Below, piece by piece: positions 36,855 through 46,787 of a stretch of 64,000 bases of DNA. Numbering within the stretch: position 1 is the stretch's first letter; the number at the start of each line of letters is the position of its first letter. The translations under genes were made by a program, and so were the position numbers. The DNA is from Lelliottia sp. JS-SCA-14 (GTDB lineage Bacteria > Pseudomonadota > Gammaproteobacteria > Enterobacterales > Enterobacteriaceae): the NCBI RefSeq assembly GCF_035593345.1, contig NZ_CP141606.1:3224001-3288000 (forward strand), in the 5' to 3' direction. The notes beneath the pieces were generated by a model. That model saw only the letters and a program-made list of their open reading frames with translations. It was not told the origin of the DNA and searched no databases.

Positions 36855-38498
36855 TTACGCCGTACGCGCCACCGCATCCCGCGACGCGGCATCGCGCTCG
36901 TCGCCGGTCAGCTCGCTGAGCTTGCCGTCACGCATCTCGAGCAAGCGGTCGGCATGAATGAAGTAGTGGTCGTCGTGGCTGATGGCAAAAATGGTTTTGC
37001 CCATATCCTGCATCAGCGGCAGCAGCACCTGATAAAACTCGCGACGGAAGTGCGGGTCCTGATCGGCCGCCCATTCATCCAGCAGGATAATATCGCGCTC
37101 TTCTGCCAGCGCCAGCAGCAGCGCCACGCGCTTTTTCTGCCCTTTCGACAGCTTGAGATTGAGGATTTTGCCGTCCTGAAGCTCCAGCTTATGCGACATT
37201 TTCAGCTGCTCCAGCCACTTCGCCACCAGCGCAGGATTAGCCGGTTTGCCTTCCGGCCCTAACAGCTGGTCAAACAGCCAGACGTCGGTAAAGACCGCGG
37301 AGAAGAGCTTGCGATAATCTTCCGGTTTCTCGACGGACACCGCCTGACCATCCAGCAAAATCTCACCCGACTGCGGCTGATACAGCCCGGTCAGGAGCAT
37401 CGCCAGAGTCGATTTCCCGCTGCCGTTGCCACCAATCAGGAACAGCAGCTCACCACGGTGGATGGTCAGGTTGACCGGGCCGACGGCAAAGTTATTGTCC
37501 TGATAGTGGAAAGTGACGTTACGCAGCTCCAGCGTTTTCCAGTTCGGGAAGGCTTTAGGTCGCGGGAATTCCGCGCGGAACGGTGCCAGCGCAAACTGGT
37601 TCAGCTTTCTGAACGCCACCTGAGCGCTGAGCAGCGTCGGCAGCGCGCCCACCGCGGAGAGCAGCGGCGTGCGCAGAAACAGCAGCGTCAGGGAGTAAGT
37701 CGCCGCTACGTTGGTATCCGCCCAGCCGAGACTGTTCGCCATCCAGAACACCAGGCCAATCGCGCCCAGCATCATAATGTTCGACCAGTTCACCGCGCTC
37801 AGGTGGAAGGTATCGGCGCGGATAATGTGATGCCGATACTCGCGCGCATCCGGGATATAGAGATTATTGAAGATATGCTCGGCGCGCTCGCGGTTCAGGG
37901 TCAGCTCTTTGCGCCCTTCCAGCACCGTCTGGTAGTCGTTATAGAGCTTATCCTCCGTTTCGCGCAGCACCGCCATGTGCTTGTACACGCGCGACACCAG
38001 CAGATAGCCGCCCCAGATGGTGACGACAATCCAGATTGCGGTCACGGCCAGCATTTTGGTCGACAGCCAGGCGAGATAAGCGGCCGAGCCGAAGGTCAGG
38101 ATAATCCCCTGCACCAGCTCCGGCAGACGGACAAAGGCAATGGTAATCGCCCTCACATCGCTGGTCAGCCCCGCCAGCAGGGACGCGCTGCCCAGTTGCT
38201 CAATGCGTTCAACCTGAGTGTCGAGAATACGTTTGATAAATTCGCCGCGCAGGCGATAGACGAAATGGTGCCCCAGCGCCGTCAGCGCCAGCTGCGAGGC
38301 CAGCGTCACTGCCATCAACAGCAGCAGCAGGCCAAGAAACTCGGGCAAGACCGACAGTTGCGTATCGACCATTTCAATCAGACGCACGTTAATAAAGGCG
38401 ATAAGCCCAATGCCCAGCGCGGCGCTGGCAAGGCTGAGCGCCATGACCGCGACAAACGGCCAGCGGTACTGACGCCAGACAAGGAGAAGTAGTTGCAT
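36855..38498 (-). CDS. yojI: ABC exporter YojI (microcin J25 efflux)
   Basis: This 547-residue half-transporter matches E. coli YojI in length: a six-helix membrane domain (about 1-300) fused to an ATPase domain. Walker A is [10 protein letters not shown] (about 357-366), the signature is the degenerate LSKGQKKR, and Walker B is [13 protein letters not shown]. In E. coli it exports microcin J25 with TolC. I chose the ATG at 38498 ([13 protein letters not shown]) over an upstream in-frame ATG at 38516, by alignment. It lies downstream of alkB on the same strand, 76 bases away. Confidence 0.94.
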   Translation of the reverse strand: MQLLLLVWRQYRWPFVAVMALSLASAALGIGLIAFINVRLIEMVDTQLSVLPEFLGLLLLLMAVTLASQLALTALGHHFVYRLRGEFIKRILDTQVERIEQLGSASLLAGLTSDVRAITIAFVRLPELVQGIILTFGSAAYLAWLSTKMLAVTAIWIVVTIWGGYLLVSRVYKHMAVLRETEDKLYNDYQTVLEGRKELTLNRERAEHIFNNLYIPDAREYRHHIIRADTFHLSAVNWSNIMMLGAIGLVFWMANSLGWADTNVAATYSLTLLFLRTPLLSAVGALPTLLSAQVAFRKLNQFALAPFRAEFPRPKAFPNWKTLELRNVTFHYQDNNFAVGPVNLTIHRGELLFLIGGNGSGKSTLAMLLTGLYQPQSGEILLDGQAVSVEKPEDYRKLFSAVFTDVWLFDQLLGPEGKPANPALVAKWLEQLKMSHKLELQDGKILNLKLSKGQKKRVALLLALAEERDIILLDEWAADQDPHFRREFYQVLLPLMQDMGKTIFAISHDDHYFIHADRLLEMRDGKLSELTGDERDAASRDAVARTA

Positions 38499-38574
38499 GC
38501 AAAGCAATCCGGACAAGAAAAAACAGCCAGCAGTGTAAACTGCCCGACGGTTACATCAAGAATAATTCTTATTT

Positions 38575-39225
38575 TTATTCGCTATCAGAGGCCTGACGGA
38601 AGGTCAGATTATAGCGATACTCCCCCGCCAGCGGATGCACGCCGGGTTTAAGGGGTTGAATCCCGTGATAAAAGAGCCGCGATCCCCCGCCCCACACCAC
38701 CACATCGCCGTGCTCGAGCATCAGGCGTTTGAGGGGATCGTTGCGACGTAAACCGCCAAACTGGAAAATGGCTGGCAGGCCCAGCGACACCGAAACAATC
38801 GGCGCGCCTAAGTCAGGCTCGTCTTTATCCTGATGCAGCGACAGTTTCGCCCCCGGCGCGTAGCGGTTGACCAGGCAGGCGTCGGGCTGAAAATGCGGAT
38901 ATCCCGCGGCGACAGCGGCCTCATGACAGAGCGCGCTGAACGCGGCGGGTATGGCGGGCCAGGGGTGTTGCGTCAGGGGATCGACGGGAGAATAGAGATA
39001 CCCCCGCTCGTTGGTCGTCCAGCCGAGCGCGCCGCAGTTGGTCATCGCCACCGACATGGTGTAGCCGCCCGGCGTGACCATGTGGCGAAACGGCGAGATC
39101 TCCGCGACCGCGTCGATGGCCTGAAACAGCGCCTCTGCACGGGCCAGCGCGAAGCGGCGCAGAATGACCGCGCCGGGGGCTAACGGCTCTTCCCAGGGAT
39201 CGCTATCCGCAAAGAGATCCAGCAT
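38575..39225 (-). CDS. alkB: Alpha-ketoglutarate-dependent DNA/RNA demethylase AlkB
   Basis: This 216-residue Fe(II)/2-oxoglutarate dioxygenase equals E. coli AlkB. It removes methyl groups from 1-methyladenine and 3-methylcytosine by oxidation. The iron ligands His131 and Asp133 are in KLSLHQDKDE. The distal His is in SRLFYHGIQPL (His187), and the 2-oxoglutarate arginine is in YRYNLTFRQA. The ATG at 39225 follows GGAGG and overlaps the ada stop by one base, so the two are translationally coupled. A larger upstream in-frame frame is inside ada. Confidence 0.96.
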   Translation of the reverse strand: MLDLFADSDPWEEPLAPGAVILRRFALARAEALFQAIDAVAEISPFRHMVTPGGYTMSVAMTNCGALGWTTNERGYLYSPVDPLTQHPWPAIPAAFSALCHEAAVAAGYPHFQPDACLVNRYAPGAKLSLHQDKDEPDLGAPIVSVSLGLPAIFQFGGLRRNDPLKRLMLEHGDVVVWGGGSRLFYHGIQPLKPGVHPLAGEYRYNLTFRQASDSE

Positions 39226-40289
39226 CACTCCTCCTGATGATTCGCTTCTCGCTGCAACAGCTGCGCTTTGCGCGCCGTTCCCCAGCGATAGCCTGATAAA
39301 GCCCCGTCGTTTCGCACCACACGGTGACAAGGGATGATAATCGCCAGTTTGTTGGCCGCGCAGGCGCTCGCCACCGCCCGAACCGCTTTAGGTTTGCCGA
39401 TGGCGCTGGCGACCTGCTGGTAGCTGGCGGTTTCGCCGCAAGGGATCGCGCGCAGCGCCTGCCAGACCTGCTGCTGGAACGCGGTCCCGCGAATATCCAG
39501 CGGCAGGGCCAGTGCGGTGCCGCTGTGGTCGAGACTGTGGATCACCTGCTGCAGTCTGGCCGCAAAATCCCCCTCGGGAGATTCCGCCTGCGCATGGGGG
39601 AAGAGTGTTTGGATCTCTTCTATCAGCGCACCGTCGTTATCTCCCAGCAGGATCGCGCAGATCCCGCGTTCGCTTTCTGCCACCAGACAACGGCCCAGTT
39701 TGCAGTCGCTGATCGCGTAGCGCACAGCCACGTCACTTCCGCCGCGGCGATACTGTTTCGCTGTCATCCCCAGCGCGTCATCGGCTTTGCGATAGTAGCT
39801 GCTGCTGTCGGGGAATCCGGCGGCAAGGACGGTATCAGTAATGTTGTCGCCCTGCTGCAGCGCACTGCGTAAACGCCGCGCGCGCGCCGCCTGCTGCCAG
39901 GCTTTGGGCGTCAAGCCGGTGACGGACTTGAACAGGCGATGAAAATGGAACGGGCTCATGGCGACCTGCTCCGCGAGCGCGTTGAGCGTCAGGGTCGAAT
40001 CCTTTTCCAGCAGGCGGCAGGCTTTTTCGATTTGGGCCATCTTCAGCGCCTGCGGATCGGCTTTGTCCGGCGCGCAGCGTTTGCAGGGGCGAAATCCTGC
40101 CTGCTCAGCATGAGCGGAATCGGGATAGAAACTCACATTTTTGCGCAGGGCGTGACGCGCCCGGCAGGAGGGACGGCAATAGATGCCGGTCGTCTGGACG
40201 GCAAAAACAAACTGGTTATCGGCGTGAGCATCGCGGGCCAGCACGGCCAGCCAGCGTTGCTCATCGGTATTCAGGGTCAGGTTTTTCAT
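39225..40289 (-). CDS. ada: Ada, bifunctional DNA methyltransferase and transcriptional activator
   Basis: This 354-residue protein equals E. coli Ada. Its N-terminal Zn domain has Cys38 and Cys42 (IYCRPSCRARH) and Cys69 and Cys72 (FRPCKRCAPDK). Cys38 accepts methyl groups from phosphotriesters and turns the protein into an activator of ada-alkB. An AraC-type helix-turn-helix (about 90-180) follows, then the O6-alkylguanine transferase domain with Cys321 in IIPCHRVV. Two ATGs (40292, 40289) are adjacent; the second has better spacing from AGGAG and the E. coli length. An Ada-box-like AAAAAGCAAG lies in the 3' end of apbE. Confidence 0.96.
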   Translation of the reverse strand: MKNLTLNTDEQRWLAVLARDAHADNQFVFAVQTTGIYCRPSCRARHALRKNVSFYPDSAHAEQAGFRPCKRCAPDKADPQALKMAQIEKACRLLEKDSTLTLNALAEQVAMSPFHFHRLFKSVTGLTPKAWQQAARARRLRSALQQGDNITDTVLAAGFPDSSSYYRKADDALGMTAKQYRRGGSDVAVRYAISDCKLGRCLVAESERGICAILLGDNDGALIEEIQTLFPHAQAESPEGDFAARLQQVIHSLDHSGTALALPLDIRGTAFQQQVWQALRAIPCGETASYQQVASAIGKPKAVRAVASACAANKLAIIIPCHRVVRNDGALSGYRWGTARKAQLLQREANHQEE

Positions 40290-40361
40290 CATCGGCTCCT
40301 CTTACATGCATACTCATACAATGCCCGAGTGCCACTGAACAAAAACCCGCAACCTTGCTTT

Positions 40362-41417
40362 TTAATTTTGTTCGCTGACGACGAAGCTCTGGAACTGCGG
40401 TGACATCCAGGTTTTAAACGTGTCACCCTCTTTGGTGATCATGTACACCGCCAGCCCTTCCTGACGCACAACCTCTTTGGCTTTTTCCGGCCCGAGAACC
40501 ATCAGCCCGGTGTCCCAGGTATCGGCTTCCAGCGCAGTCGGCGCAATCACAGTGACGGAAACCAGGTTATGTTCGATCGGGCGGCCAGTTTGCGGATCGA
40601 TGACGTGCGAAAGACGCTTCCCGTCCAGTTCGTAATAGTTCCTGTAACTGCCAGAGGTGCTGATCCCGTGGCCGTTGATGTCCACTACCGCCTGCACCGC
40701 ATTCTGGGTGTCGGTCGGTTTTTGGATCGCCACACGCCAGGGCTTGTCGCTGGCATTCAGACCCCGGCTCACCAGTGCGCCGCCCACGGAAACAAGGTAT
40801 CGCGGGATCCCCTCCTGGGTCATCAGCGCGGCGAGATGATCTGCCGCATAGCCCTCGCCGACCGTCGACAGGTCAACAAACAGATCGGGAATGTCTTTTT
40901 GCAGGTACTGCTGCCCGTACTGATTGATCACCGTCAGGTGTTGCAAACCGGTACGCGCACGGGCGTCGTCGATTTGCGCCTGATCGGGAATATGCTCTGG
41001 CTGTTTCGTCGGGCCGAAGCCCCACAGATTCACCAGTGGCCCGACGGTGATATCCATCGAGCCGTTCGTTTTGTAGCCAATATGCAGCGCCTCGGTGACG
41101 ATATCGGCCATCGCTTCGCTGACCGGCCACAGGGAGGTGCTGTTCGACAGATTGAAACGCATCAGCGCGGAGTCGTTTTTATAGGTGGAGAGCAGCTGAT
41201 CGTCAGCGTCGAGCTGAGACTGAATTTTATCGCGCAGTTCGTCCGCACGTTTGGCGTCCACATTCATCATGCTGACGCGCCAGAAGGTCCCCATGGTCTT
41301 CCCTTCCAGCACCGTCGCAGCGGGGGCCGCAGGTTTTACCGCAGAGGTGGAGGGGTCGCATGCCGCCAGTAAGAAAAAGCTCGCCAGAAGGCCGGCGCGC
41401 CAAAAAGTCATGTCCAT
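40362..41417 (-). CDS. apbE: FAD:protein FMN transferase (ApbE), lipoprotein
   Basis: This 351-residue periplasmic lipoprotein has a lipobox ending LAAC with Cys20. It transfers FMN from FAD to threonine residues of flavoproteins such as Na+-NQR and Rnf subunits. Landmarks are LEGKTMGTFWRVSM (about 39-52), DLSTVGEGYAADHLA and the metal-site end HVIDPQTGRPIEHN. It is 72 bases upstream of ada on the same strand; the ada promoter therefore lies in the short gap and apbE 3' end. Confidence 0.95.
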   Translation of the reverse strand: MDMTFWRAGLLASFFLLAACDPSTSAVKPAAPAATVLEGKTMGTFWRVSMMNVDAKRADELRDKIQSQLDADDQLLSTYKNDSALMRFNLSNSTSLWPVSEAMADIVTEALHIGYKTNGSMDITVGPLVNLWGFGPTKQPEHIPDQAQIDDARARTGLQHLTVINQYGQQYLQKDIPDLFVDLSTVGEGYAADHLAALMTQEGIPRYLVSVGGALVSRGLNASDKPWRVAIQKPTDTQNAVQAVVDINGHGISTSGSYRNYYELDGKRLSHVIDPQTGRPIEHNLVSVTVIAPTALEADTWDTGLMVLGPEKAKEVVRQEGLAVYMITKEGDTFKTWMSPQFQSFVVSEQN

Positions 41418-41493
41418 TCGTTATTATCCTCATGCCTGGGCGGCAAGAGTATACCAAAACAGGTCACTGGTAAGACGTTATTAATAGAACAGA

Positions 41494-41518
41494 AAAAGGG
41501 GCCAGTTGGCCCCTTTTG
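41494..41518 (-). terminator. Rho-independent terminator of ompC
   Basis: The stem AAGGGGCCA ACT TGGCCCCTT (minus strand) is followed by T5. It lies 17 bases downstream of the ompC stop. Confidence 0.85.
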
Positions 41519-41534
41519 TGTTACTGAGCGTGTC

Positions 41535-42653
41535 TTAGAACTGGTAAACCAGACCCAGAGCGACGATGTCATCAGTACCGATACCAGCCTGACGGGTGAA
41601 GTTGTTTTCATCCAGCAGGTTGATTTTGTAATCCACGTAGGTGGACATGTTTTTGTTGAAGTAGTAAGTCGCGCCAACATCAACATATTTCAGCAGATCC
41701 TGATCGCCGAAGTTGGTGGTATTGTTGCTTACGTCCTTACCTTTGGACTGCAGGTAAGCCACGGATGGACGCAGACCGAAGTCGAACTGGTACTGTGCAA
41801 CCACTTCGAAGTTCTGCGCTTTGTTGGCGAAACCGTAGATGTCGCTGCTGCTCTGGGAGTCACCGAAACGGGTTGCGTTGTAGGTCTGAGAGTACTGCGC
41901 TGCCAGGTAGATGTTGTTAGCATCATATTTCAGGCCGCCGCTGTACACTTCTGCGTGATCGCCTTCGCCGTACACGCCTGCAGCATTCTGGTCAGCAGTA
42001 CGTTTAGAGGAGGACATCGCACCACCTACGCTGAAGCCTTCGCCCAGGTTGTAGGTCAGGGACGCGCCGTAGCCGTCGCCGTTCTGTTTCAGCGTGCTGC
42101 GACCGGTGGTGTTTTCACCGCTGACGCTGCCGTTTTTACCCTGATACTGCAGAGCAAAGTTCAGGCCATCAACCAGACCGAAGAAGTCCTGGTTACGGTA
42201 AGTTGCTACACCGTTAGCACGAGACTGCAGGAAGTTGTCCGCACCGTAGGTGTCGCCGCCGAATTCTGGCAGTACGTCAGTCCATGAAGTCACGTCATAG
42301 ATAACGCCGTAGTTACGACCGTAATCGAAAGAACCCGCGTCAGCAAATTTCAGACCCGCGAACGCCACACGCGTCCAGGACTGGTTGTCGCTTTCAGTGG
42401 TGTTGCCCTGAACCTGGTATTCCCACTGGCCGTAACCGGTCAGCTGATCGTTGACCTGAGTTTCGCCTTTGAAGCCGATACGCATGTAGGTCTGATCGCC
42501 ATCAGCACCTTTGTCGTCGGAGAAATAGTGCAGACCGTCGACTTTACCGAACAGATCTAATTTGTTGCCGTCTTTGTTATAAATTTCAGCCGCATTTGCT
42601 GCGCCTGCTACCAGCAGAGCTGGTACCAGGAGGGACAGTACTTTAACTTTCAT
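41535..42653 (-). CDS. ompC: Outer-membrane porin OmpC
   Basis: This 372-residue trimeric 16-stranded porin has a 21-residue signal peptide (VAGAANA). The mature protein starts [19 protein letters not shown]. The constriction-loop L3 motif PEFGGDTYG lies near residues 130-140, and it ends in Val-Tyr-Gln-Phe for BAM recognition. Identification as OmpC rather than OmpF comes from the position between apbE and rcsD, the adjacent micF and the OmpR sites. Its long leader contains AGAGGG before the ATG. Confidence 0.95.
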   Translation of the reverse strand: MKVKVLSLLVPALLVAGAANAAEIYNKDGNKLDLFGKVDGLHYFSDDKGADGDQTYMRIGFKGETQVNDQLTGYGQWEYQVQGNTTESDNQSWTRVAFAGLKFADAGSFDYGRNYGVIYDVTSWTDVLPEFGGDTYGADNFLQSRANGVATYRNQDFFGLVDGLNFALQYQGKNGSVSGENTTGRSTLKQNGDGYGASLTYNLGEGFSVGGAMSSSKRTADQNAAGVYGEGDHAEVYSGGLKYDANNIYLAAQYSQTYNATRFGDSQSSSDIYGFANKAQNFEVVAQYQFDFGLRPSVAYLQSKGKDVSNNTTNFGDQDLLKYVDVGATYYFNKNMSTYVDYKINLLDENNFTRQAGIGTDDIVALGLVYQF

Positions 42654-42754
42654 TTTATTAACCCTCTGTTATATGCCTTATTATGCCACTGCTTACCGGT
42701 TAACCCTCTTAACCGATCGGCAACTTCATTCTCCGCAAAATTACAGAATAATCC

Positions 42755-42822
42755 AATAAGAATATGATACGAAAACTTTGAAGATGTTTCATATGTCTAC
42801 AAACATGTTTCATTTTGTAAAT
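42755..42822 (-). promoter_or_regulatory. ompC promoter with OmpR-binding region
   Basis: The minus strand reads TTTACAAAATGAAACATG (C1-like box), then a second TATGAAACATCTTC and a -10 region GTATCATATTC. The arrangement of two to three 20-bp OmpR boxes ahead of the -10 copies the E. coli ompC promoter. Confidence 0.75.
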
Positions 42823-42977
42823 AAGAGGGAACTTTTCAATAGCACGAAGAGCTAAAAAATAAAGCACTAATAATCAAAGAAGGGATGCAGTTCATAAATA
42901 TCAGTCACTTAGATCAATATATCTTTACCGCACTGATTGTCAAAACAAAACCTGTCTACATCACTAAAATAACTCTC

Positions 42978-43072
42978 GCTATCATCATTAACTTTATTTA
43001 TTACCGTCATTCAGTTTTGAATGTCTGTTTATCCCTAATTGAGCCGAGTGCACATGCATTCGGTTTTTTTTT
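42978..43072 (+). ncRNA. micF: MicF small regulatory RNA
   Basis: This RNA of about 95 bases matches E. coli micF closely. The first 32 bases (from GCTATCATCATTAACTTT) that pair with the ompF leader are conserved. A central TGAATGTCTGTTTA and a terminator hairpin (CCGAGTGCACATGCATTCGG, then T9) follow. It is divergent from ompC, as in E. coli, and represses ompF translation with Hfq. A 67-codon ORF over the region is spurious. Confidence 0.93.
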
Positions 43073-43394
43073 ACTCTTCTTTACGTAACCTGAATTATTA
43101 TGTGCTACCGCACTGAAATCATAACAACTATTAATTAATTCGATTACGCCCTAAAATCCCCTTCTTCGCATTTTAACAATTTTTAATTTCTTGTTAATTA
43201 GTGCTATTTTTCGTTTATCTTGCCCGCTATTTGTACAGCCAGGTTCCGTTTGTACACTTTCAGAGCCGTTTTACTGACTGATATTTAACGCAGAAAAAGT
43301 CCCGCTGGTCAGGCCAGGATGCTGGAAATTCAGGTATTACCCTTTATACTGCCCTCTCCCCCTTACGTGCGGCCATATCGGGTTAAACATTGCA
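43073..43394. other. Upstream region of rcsD
   Basis: This is 322 gene-free bases between the micF terminator and rcsD. The first part (43080-43220) is very AT-rich. I see no ORF or known RNA. The rcsD promoter should lie here. Confidence 0.4.
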
Positions 43395-46067
43395 ATGAGT
43401 CAGTCTGAAACCACAGCAACAGGTAAGTTCTCCCTTCTTCCCGGGAGCATCACCCGCTTCTTCCTTCTATTGATCATCGTGCTGCTGGTGACGATGGGGG
43501 TGATGGTACAGAGCGCGGTTAACACCTGGCTGAAGGACAGAAGCTATCAGATTGTCGATATCACCCACGCGGTGCATAAGCGCATTGACACCTGGCGTTA
43601 CGCGACCTGGCAGATCTACGACAACATTGCCGCCGCACCGGGAAGCGCATCTGGCGAAAATTTGCAGGAGACGCGTCTAAAGCAGGACGTCTATTACCTT
43701 GAGAAAACGCGCCGTAAAACCGAGGCGCTGATTTTTGGCTCGCACGACAGCGCGACCCTTGAGATGACGCAGCGGATGTCCACTTATCTCGACACCCTGT
43801 GGGGCGCGGAAACCGTGCCGTGGTCGATGTACTATCTGAACGGTCAGGACAACAGCATGATCCTGATCTCGACTCTGCCGCTGAAAGATCTCTCTTCCGG
43901 ATTTAAAGAGTCCACCATCGGGTCGATCGTTGATTCCCGCCGGGCAGAGATGCTCCAGCAGGCGAACGCCCTCGATGAGCGCGAAAGCTTCTCTTCTCTG
44001 CGCCGTCTGGCGTGGCAGAACGGTCACTACTTTACCCTGCGCACCACCTTTAACCAGCCGGGGCATCTGGCCACTGTTGTCGCCTTCGATTTACCGATTA
44101 ACGATCTGATCCCGCCGGATATGCCGCTGGACAGCTTCCGCCTGGAGCCCGATAACTCGGCGCAGAACATGCGCACCCCAGCGGATAAAAAAGAGAGCCC
44201 CGAGAGCGCGTCCATCACCTTTAACGGTTCGAAGATAGAGATTGCCTCGCCGCTGAACTCGACCGGTATGCGCCTGGTCTGGCAGGTACCCTTTGGCACC
44301 TTGCTGCTGGATACCCTGCAAAATATCCTTCTGCCGCTGCTGCTGAACATCGGCCTGCTGGCGCTGGCGCTGTTTGGTTATAGCACCTTCCGCTTCCAGC
44401 CGGGCCGTCAGAGCGAAAGCCTGTCGTCATCTGGTTCCAGCAACGAACTGCGCGTGCTGCGGGCGCTGAACGAAGAGATCGTCTCTATTCTTCCGCTCGG
44501 GCTGCTGGTGCATGATCAGGAAGCCAATCGCACGATCATGAGCAACAAGATTGCCGACCACCTGCTGCCGCACCTGAATTTGCAGAACATCACCGCGATG
44601 GCCGACCAGCACCAGGGGGTGATTCAGGCCACCATTAATAATGAACTGTACGAGATCCGTCAGTTCCGCAGCCAGGTCGCCTCTCGCACCCAGATCTTTA
44701 TCATCCGCGATCAGGACCGCGAAGTGCTGGTGAACAAGAAGCTGAAACAGGCCCAACGCCTGTACGAGAAAAACCAGCAGGGCCGCGCGGTGTTTATGCA
44801 AAATATCAGCGATGCCTTTAAACGACCGCTGAAAGAGCTGGCCAGCCAGGCGGCGAGTATTAGCGCGCCGGAAAGCCAGCAGATCGCCAGTCAGGCGGAT
44901 AACCTGGTACGCATGGTGGACGAGATCCAGCTCGCCAATATGCTGGAGAACGATACCTGGAAAGGTAACGCCACCCTGTTCTCCATTCAGGATCTGATTA
45001 ACGAAGTGGTGCCGGAAGTTCTGCCGGTGATCAAGCGCAAAGGGCTGCAGCTGCTGATTAACAACCACCTCCCGGCCAATGATAAACGCCACGGCGACCG
45101 CGACGCCCTGCGCCGCATTGTGCTGATGTTGATTCAGTACTCCGTCACGACGACGCAAATCGGCAAAATCACGCTGGAAGTGAGCAGCGACGAATCCGCC
45201 GAAGATCGCCTGACGTTCCGCATTCTCGATACCGGCGAAGGCGTGACGCTAAGCGAAGTCGACAATCTGCACTTCCCGTTCCTCAACGATACCCAGAGCG
45301 ACCGCTACGGCAAAGCCAACGCCCTCACCTTCTGGCTGTGCGATCAGCTGGCACGCAAACTCGGCGGTCATCTGAACATTAAAGCCCGCGAGTCGCTCGG
45401 CACGCGCTATTCCCTGCATGTGAAAATGGCCGCGACGCCGCAGGAAGAGGATGAAGAAGGTCTGCTGGATGACGTGGTGATCATGGTGGATGTGACCTCG
45501 AGCGAGATCCGCAACATCGTGGTTCGTCAGCTGGAAAACTGGGGCGCGTCCTGCATCACTCCGGACGAAAGGCTTACGAGTCAAGAATATGATCTGTTTT
45601 TAACTGATAATCCGTCTAATCTTACTGCCTCGGGCTTGCTTTTAAGCGATGATGAGTCAGGCGTGCGAAAAATCGGCCCTGGCCAGATGCGCGTCAACTT
45701 TAATATGAGCAATGCGATGCAGGAAGCTGTACTACAACTAATAGAGGAGCAGCTGGCGCAAGAAGAGATCCTGGAGTCCCCGTTGGGTGGCGATGAAAAT
45801 GCCGAACTCCATGCCAGCGGATATTATTCGCTCTTCGTAGATACAGTACCAGATGATGTTAAGCGGTTGTATACTGAGTCCGCAGCGAAGGATTTCGCCG
45901 CGCTGGCACAGACAGCACACCGGCTTAAAGGGGTGTTTGCCATGCTCAATCTGGTTCCGGGCAAGCAGTTATGTGAAACGCTGGAACATCTCATTCGCGA
46001 GAAAGATGCTTCTGGCACAGAAAAATACATCAGCGACATTGACGCCTACGTCAAAAGCTTGCTGTAG
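43395..46067 (+). CDS. rcsD: Rcs phosphorelay intermediate, phosphotransferase RcsD
   Basis: This 890-residue inner-membrane protein equals E. coli RcsD. It has TM1 (about 20-42), a periplasmic domain, TM2 (about 312-332), a histidine-kinase-like domain lacking the phospho-His, an ABL domain and a C-terminal HPt domain. The HPt phospho-His is His842 in LAQTAHRLKGVF. It relays phosphate from RcsC to RcsB. It is co-transcribed with rcsB, 16 bases downstream. Confidence 0.96.
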   Translation: MSQSETTATGKFSLLPGSITRFFLLLIIVLLVTMGVMVQSAVNTWLKDRSYQIVDITHAVHKRIDTWRYATWQIYDNIAAAPGSASGENLQETRLKQDVYYLEKTRRKTEALIFGSHDSATLEMTQRMSTYLDTLWGAETVPWSMYYLNGQDNSMILISTLPLKDLSSGFKESTIGSIVDSRRAEMLQQANALDERESFSSLRRLAWQNGHYFTLRTTFNQPGHLATVVAFDLPINDLIPPDMPLDSFRLEPDNSAQNMRTPADKKESPESASITFNGSKIEIASPLNSTGMRLVWQVPFGTLLLDTLQNILLPLLLNIGLLALALFGYSTFRFQPGRQSESLSSSGSSNELRVLRALNEEIVSILPLGLLVHDQEANRTIMSNKIADHLLPHLNLQNITAMADQHQGVIQATINNELYEIRQFRSQVASRTQIFIIRDQDREVLVNKKLKQAQRLYEKNQQGRAVFMQNISDAFKRPLKELASQAASISAPESQQIASQADNLVRMVDEIQLANMLENDTWKGNATLFSIQDLINEVVPEVLPVIKRKGLQLLINNHLPANDKRHGDRDALRRIVLMLIQYSVTTTQIGKITLEVSSDESAEDRLTFRILDTGEGVTLSEVDNLHFPFLNDTQSDRYGKANALTFWLCDQLARKLGGHLNIKARESLGTRYSLHVKMAATPQEEDEEGLLDDVVIMVDVTSSEIRNIVVRQLENWGASCITPDERLTSQEYDLFLTDNPSNLTASGLLLSDDESGVRKIGPGQMRVNFNMSNAMQEAVLQLIEEQLAQEEILESPLGGDENAELHASGYYSLFVDTVPDDVKRLYTESAAKDFAALAQTAHRLKGVFAMLNLVPGKQLCETLEHLIREKDASGTEKYISDIDAYVKSLL

Positions 46068-46083
46068 CAAGGTAGCCTTATAC

Positions 46084-46734
46084 ATGAACAATATGAACGT
46101 AATTATTGCCGATGACCACCCGATTGTACTGTTCGGTATTCGCAAATCACTTGAACAGATCGAGTGGGTGAATGTTGTCGGTGAATTTGAAGACTCTACA
46201 GCACTTATCAATAACCTCCCGAAACTTGATGCCCATGTCCTCATTACCGATCTCTCCATGCCTGGAGACAAATACGGTGATGGGATTACGCTGATCAAAT
46301 ACATTAAGCGCCACTTCCCGAGCATTTCGATCATCGTTCTGACGATGAACAACAACCCGGCGATTTTAAGCGCCGTGCTGGAACTCGATATTGAAGGGAT
46401 TGTGCTCAAGCAAGGCGCACCAACCGATCTGCCGAAAGCGCTGGCTGCGCTGCAGAAAGGTAAGAAATTTACCCCGGAAAGCGTCTCTCGTCTGCTCGAG
46501 AAAATCAGCGCCGGTGGTTACGGTGACAAACGTCTGTCGCCGAAAGAGAGCGAAGTGCTGCGCCTGTTCGCCGAAGGTTTCCTGGTCACGGAGATTGCCA
46601 AGAAGCTGAACCGCAGTATCAAAACCATCAGTAGCCAGAAGAAATCCGCGATGATGAAGCTGGGTGTCGAAAACGACATCGCCCTGCTGAACTATCTCTC
46701 TTCGGTAACACTGAGCGCGGTCGACAAAGACTGA
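46084..46734 (+). CDS. rcsB: Response regulator RcsB
   Basis: This 216-residue protein has a receiver domain (1-125) with phospho-acceptor Asp56 in VLITDLSMPG and a LuxR-type helix-turn-helix (about 150-216, LSPKESEVLRLFAEGF). It controls capsule, motility, acid and envelope genes, alone or with RcsA, BglJ or GadE. The ATG at 46084 follows AGGTAG and matches E. coli; a longer in-frame ORF into rcsD is not used. A bidirectional terminator separates it from rcsC. Confidence 0.97.
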   Translation: MNNMNVIIADDHPIVLFGIRKSLEQIEWVNVVGEFEDSTALINNLPKLDAHVLITDLSMPGDKYGDGITLIKYIKRHFPSISIIVLTMNNNPAILSAVLELDIEGIVLKQGAPTDLPKALAALQKGKKFTPESVSRLLEKISAGGYGDKRLSPKESEVLRLFAEGFLVTEIAKKLNRSIKTISSQKKSAMMKLGVENDIALLNYLSSVTLSAVDKD

Positions 46735-46748
46735 TTCCGCTCTGCCAT

Positions 46749-46787
46749 TAAAAAACCCGGTCGCGCTCGCGCTGACCGGGTTTTTTT
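46749..46787. terminator. Bidirectional terminator between rcsB and rcsC
   Basis: AAAAAACCCGGTC ... GACCGGGTTTTTTT forms a perfect stem with A- and T-runs on both sides, overlapping the rcsC stop codon. Confidence 0.9.

Noticed and set aside
42885..43088. 67-codon ORF spanning micF
   Set aside because: It covers a well-conserved sRNA gene including its terminator; the peptide has no recognisable features.
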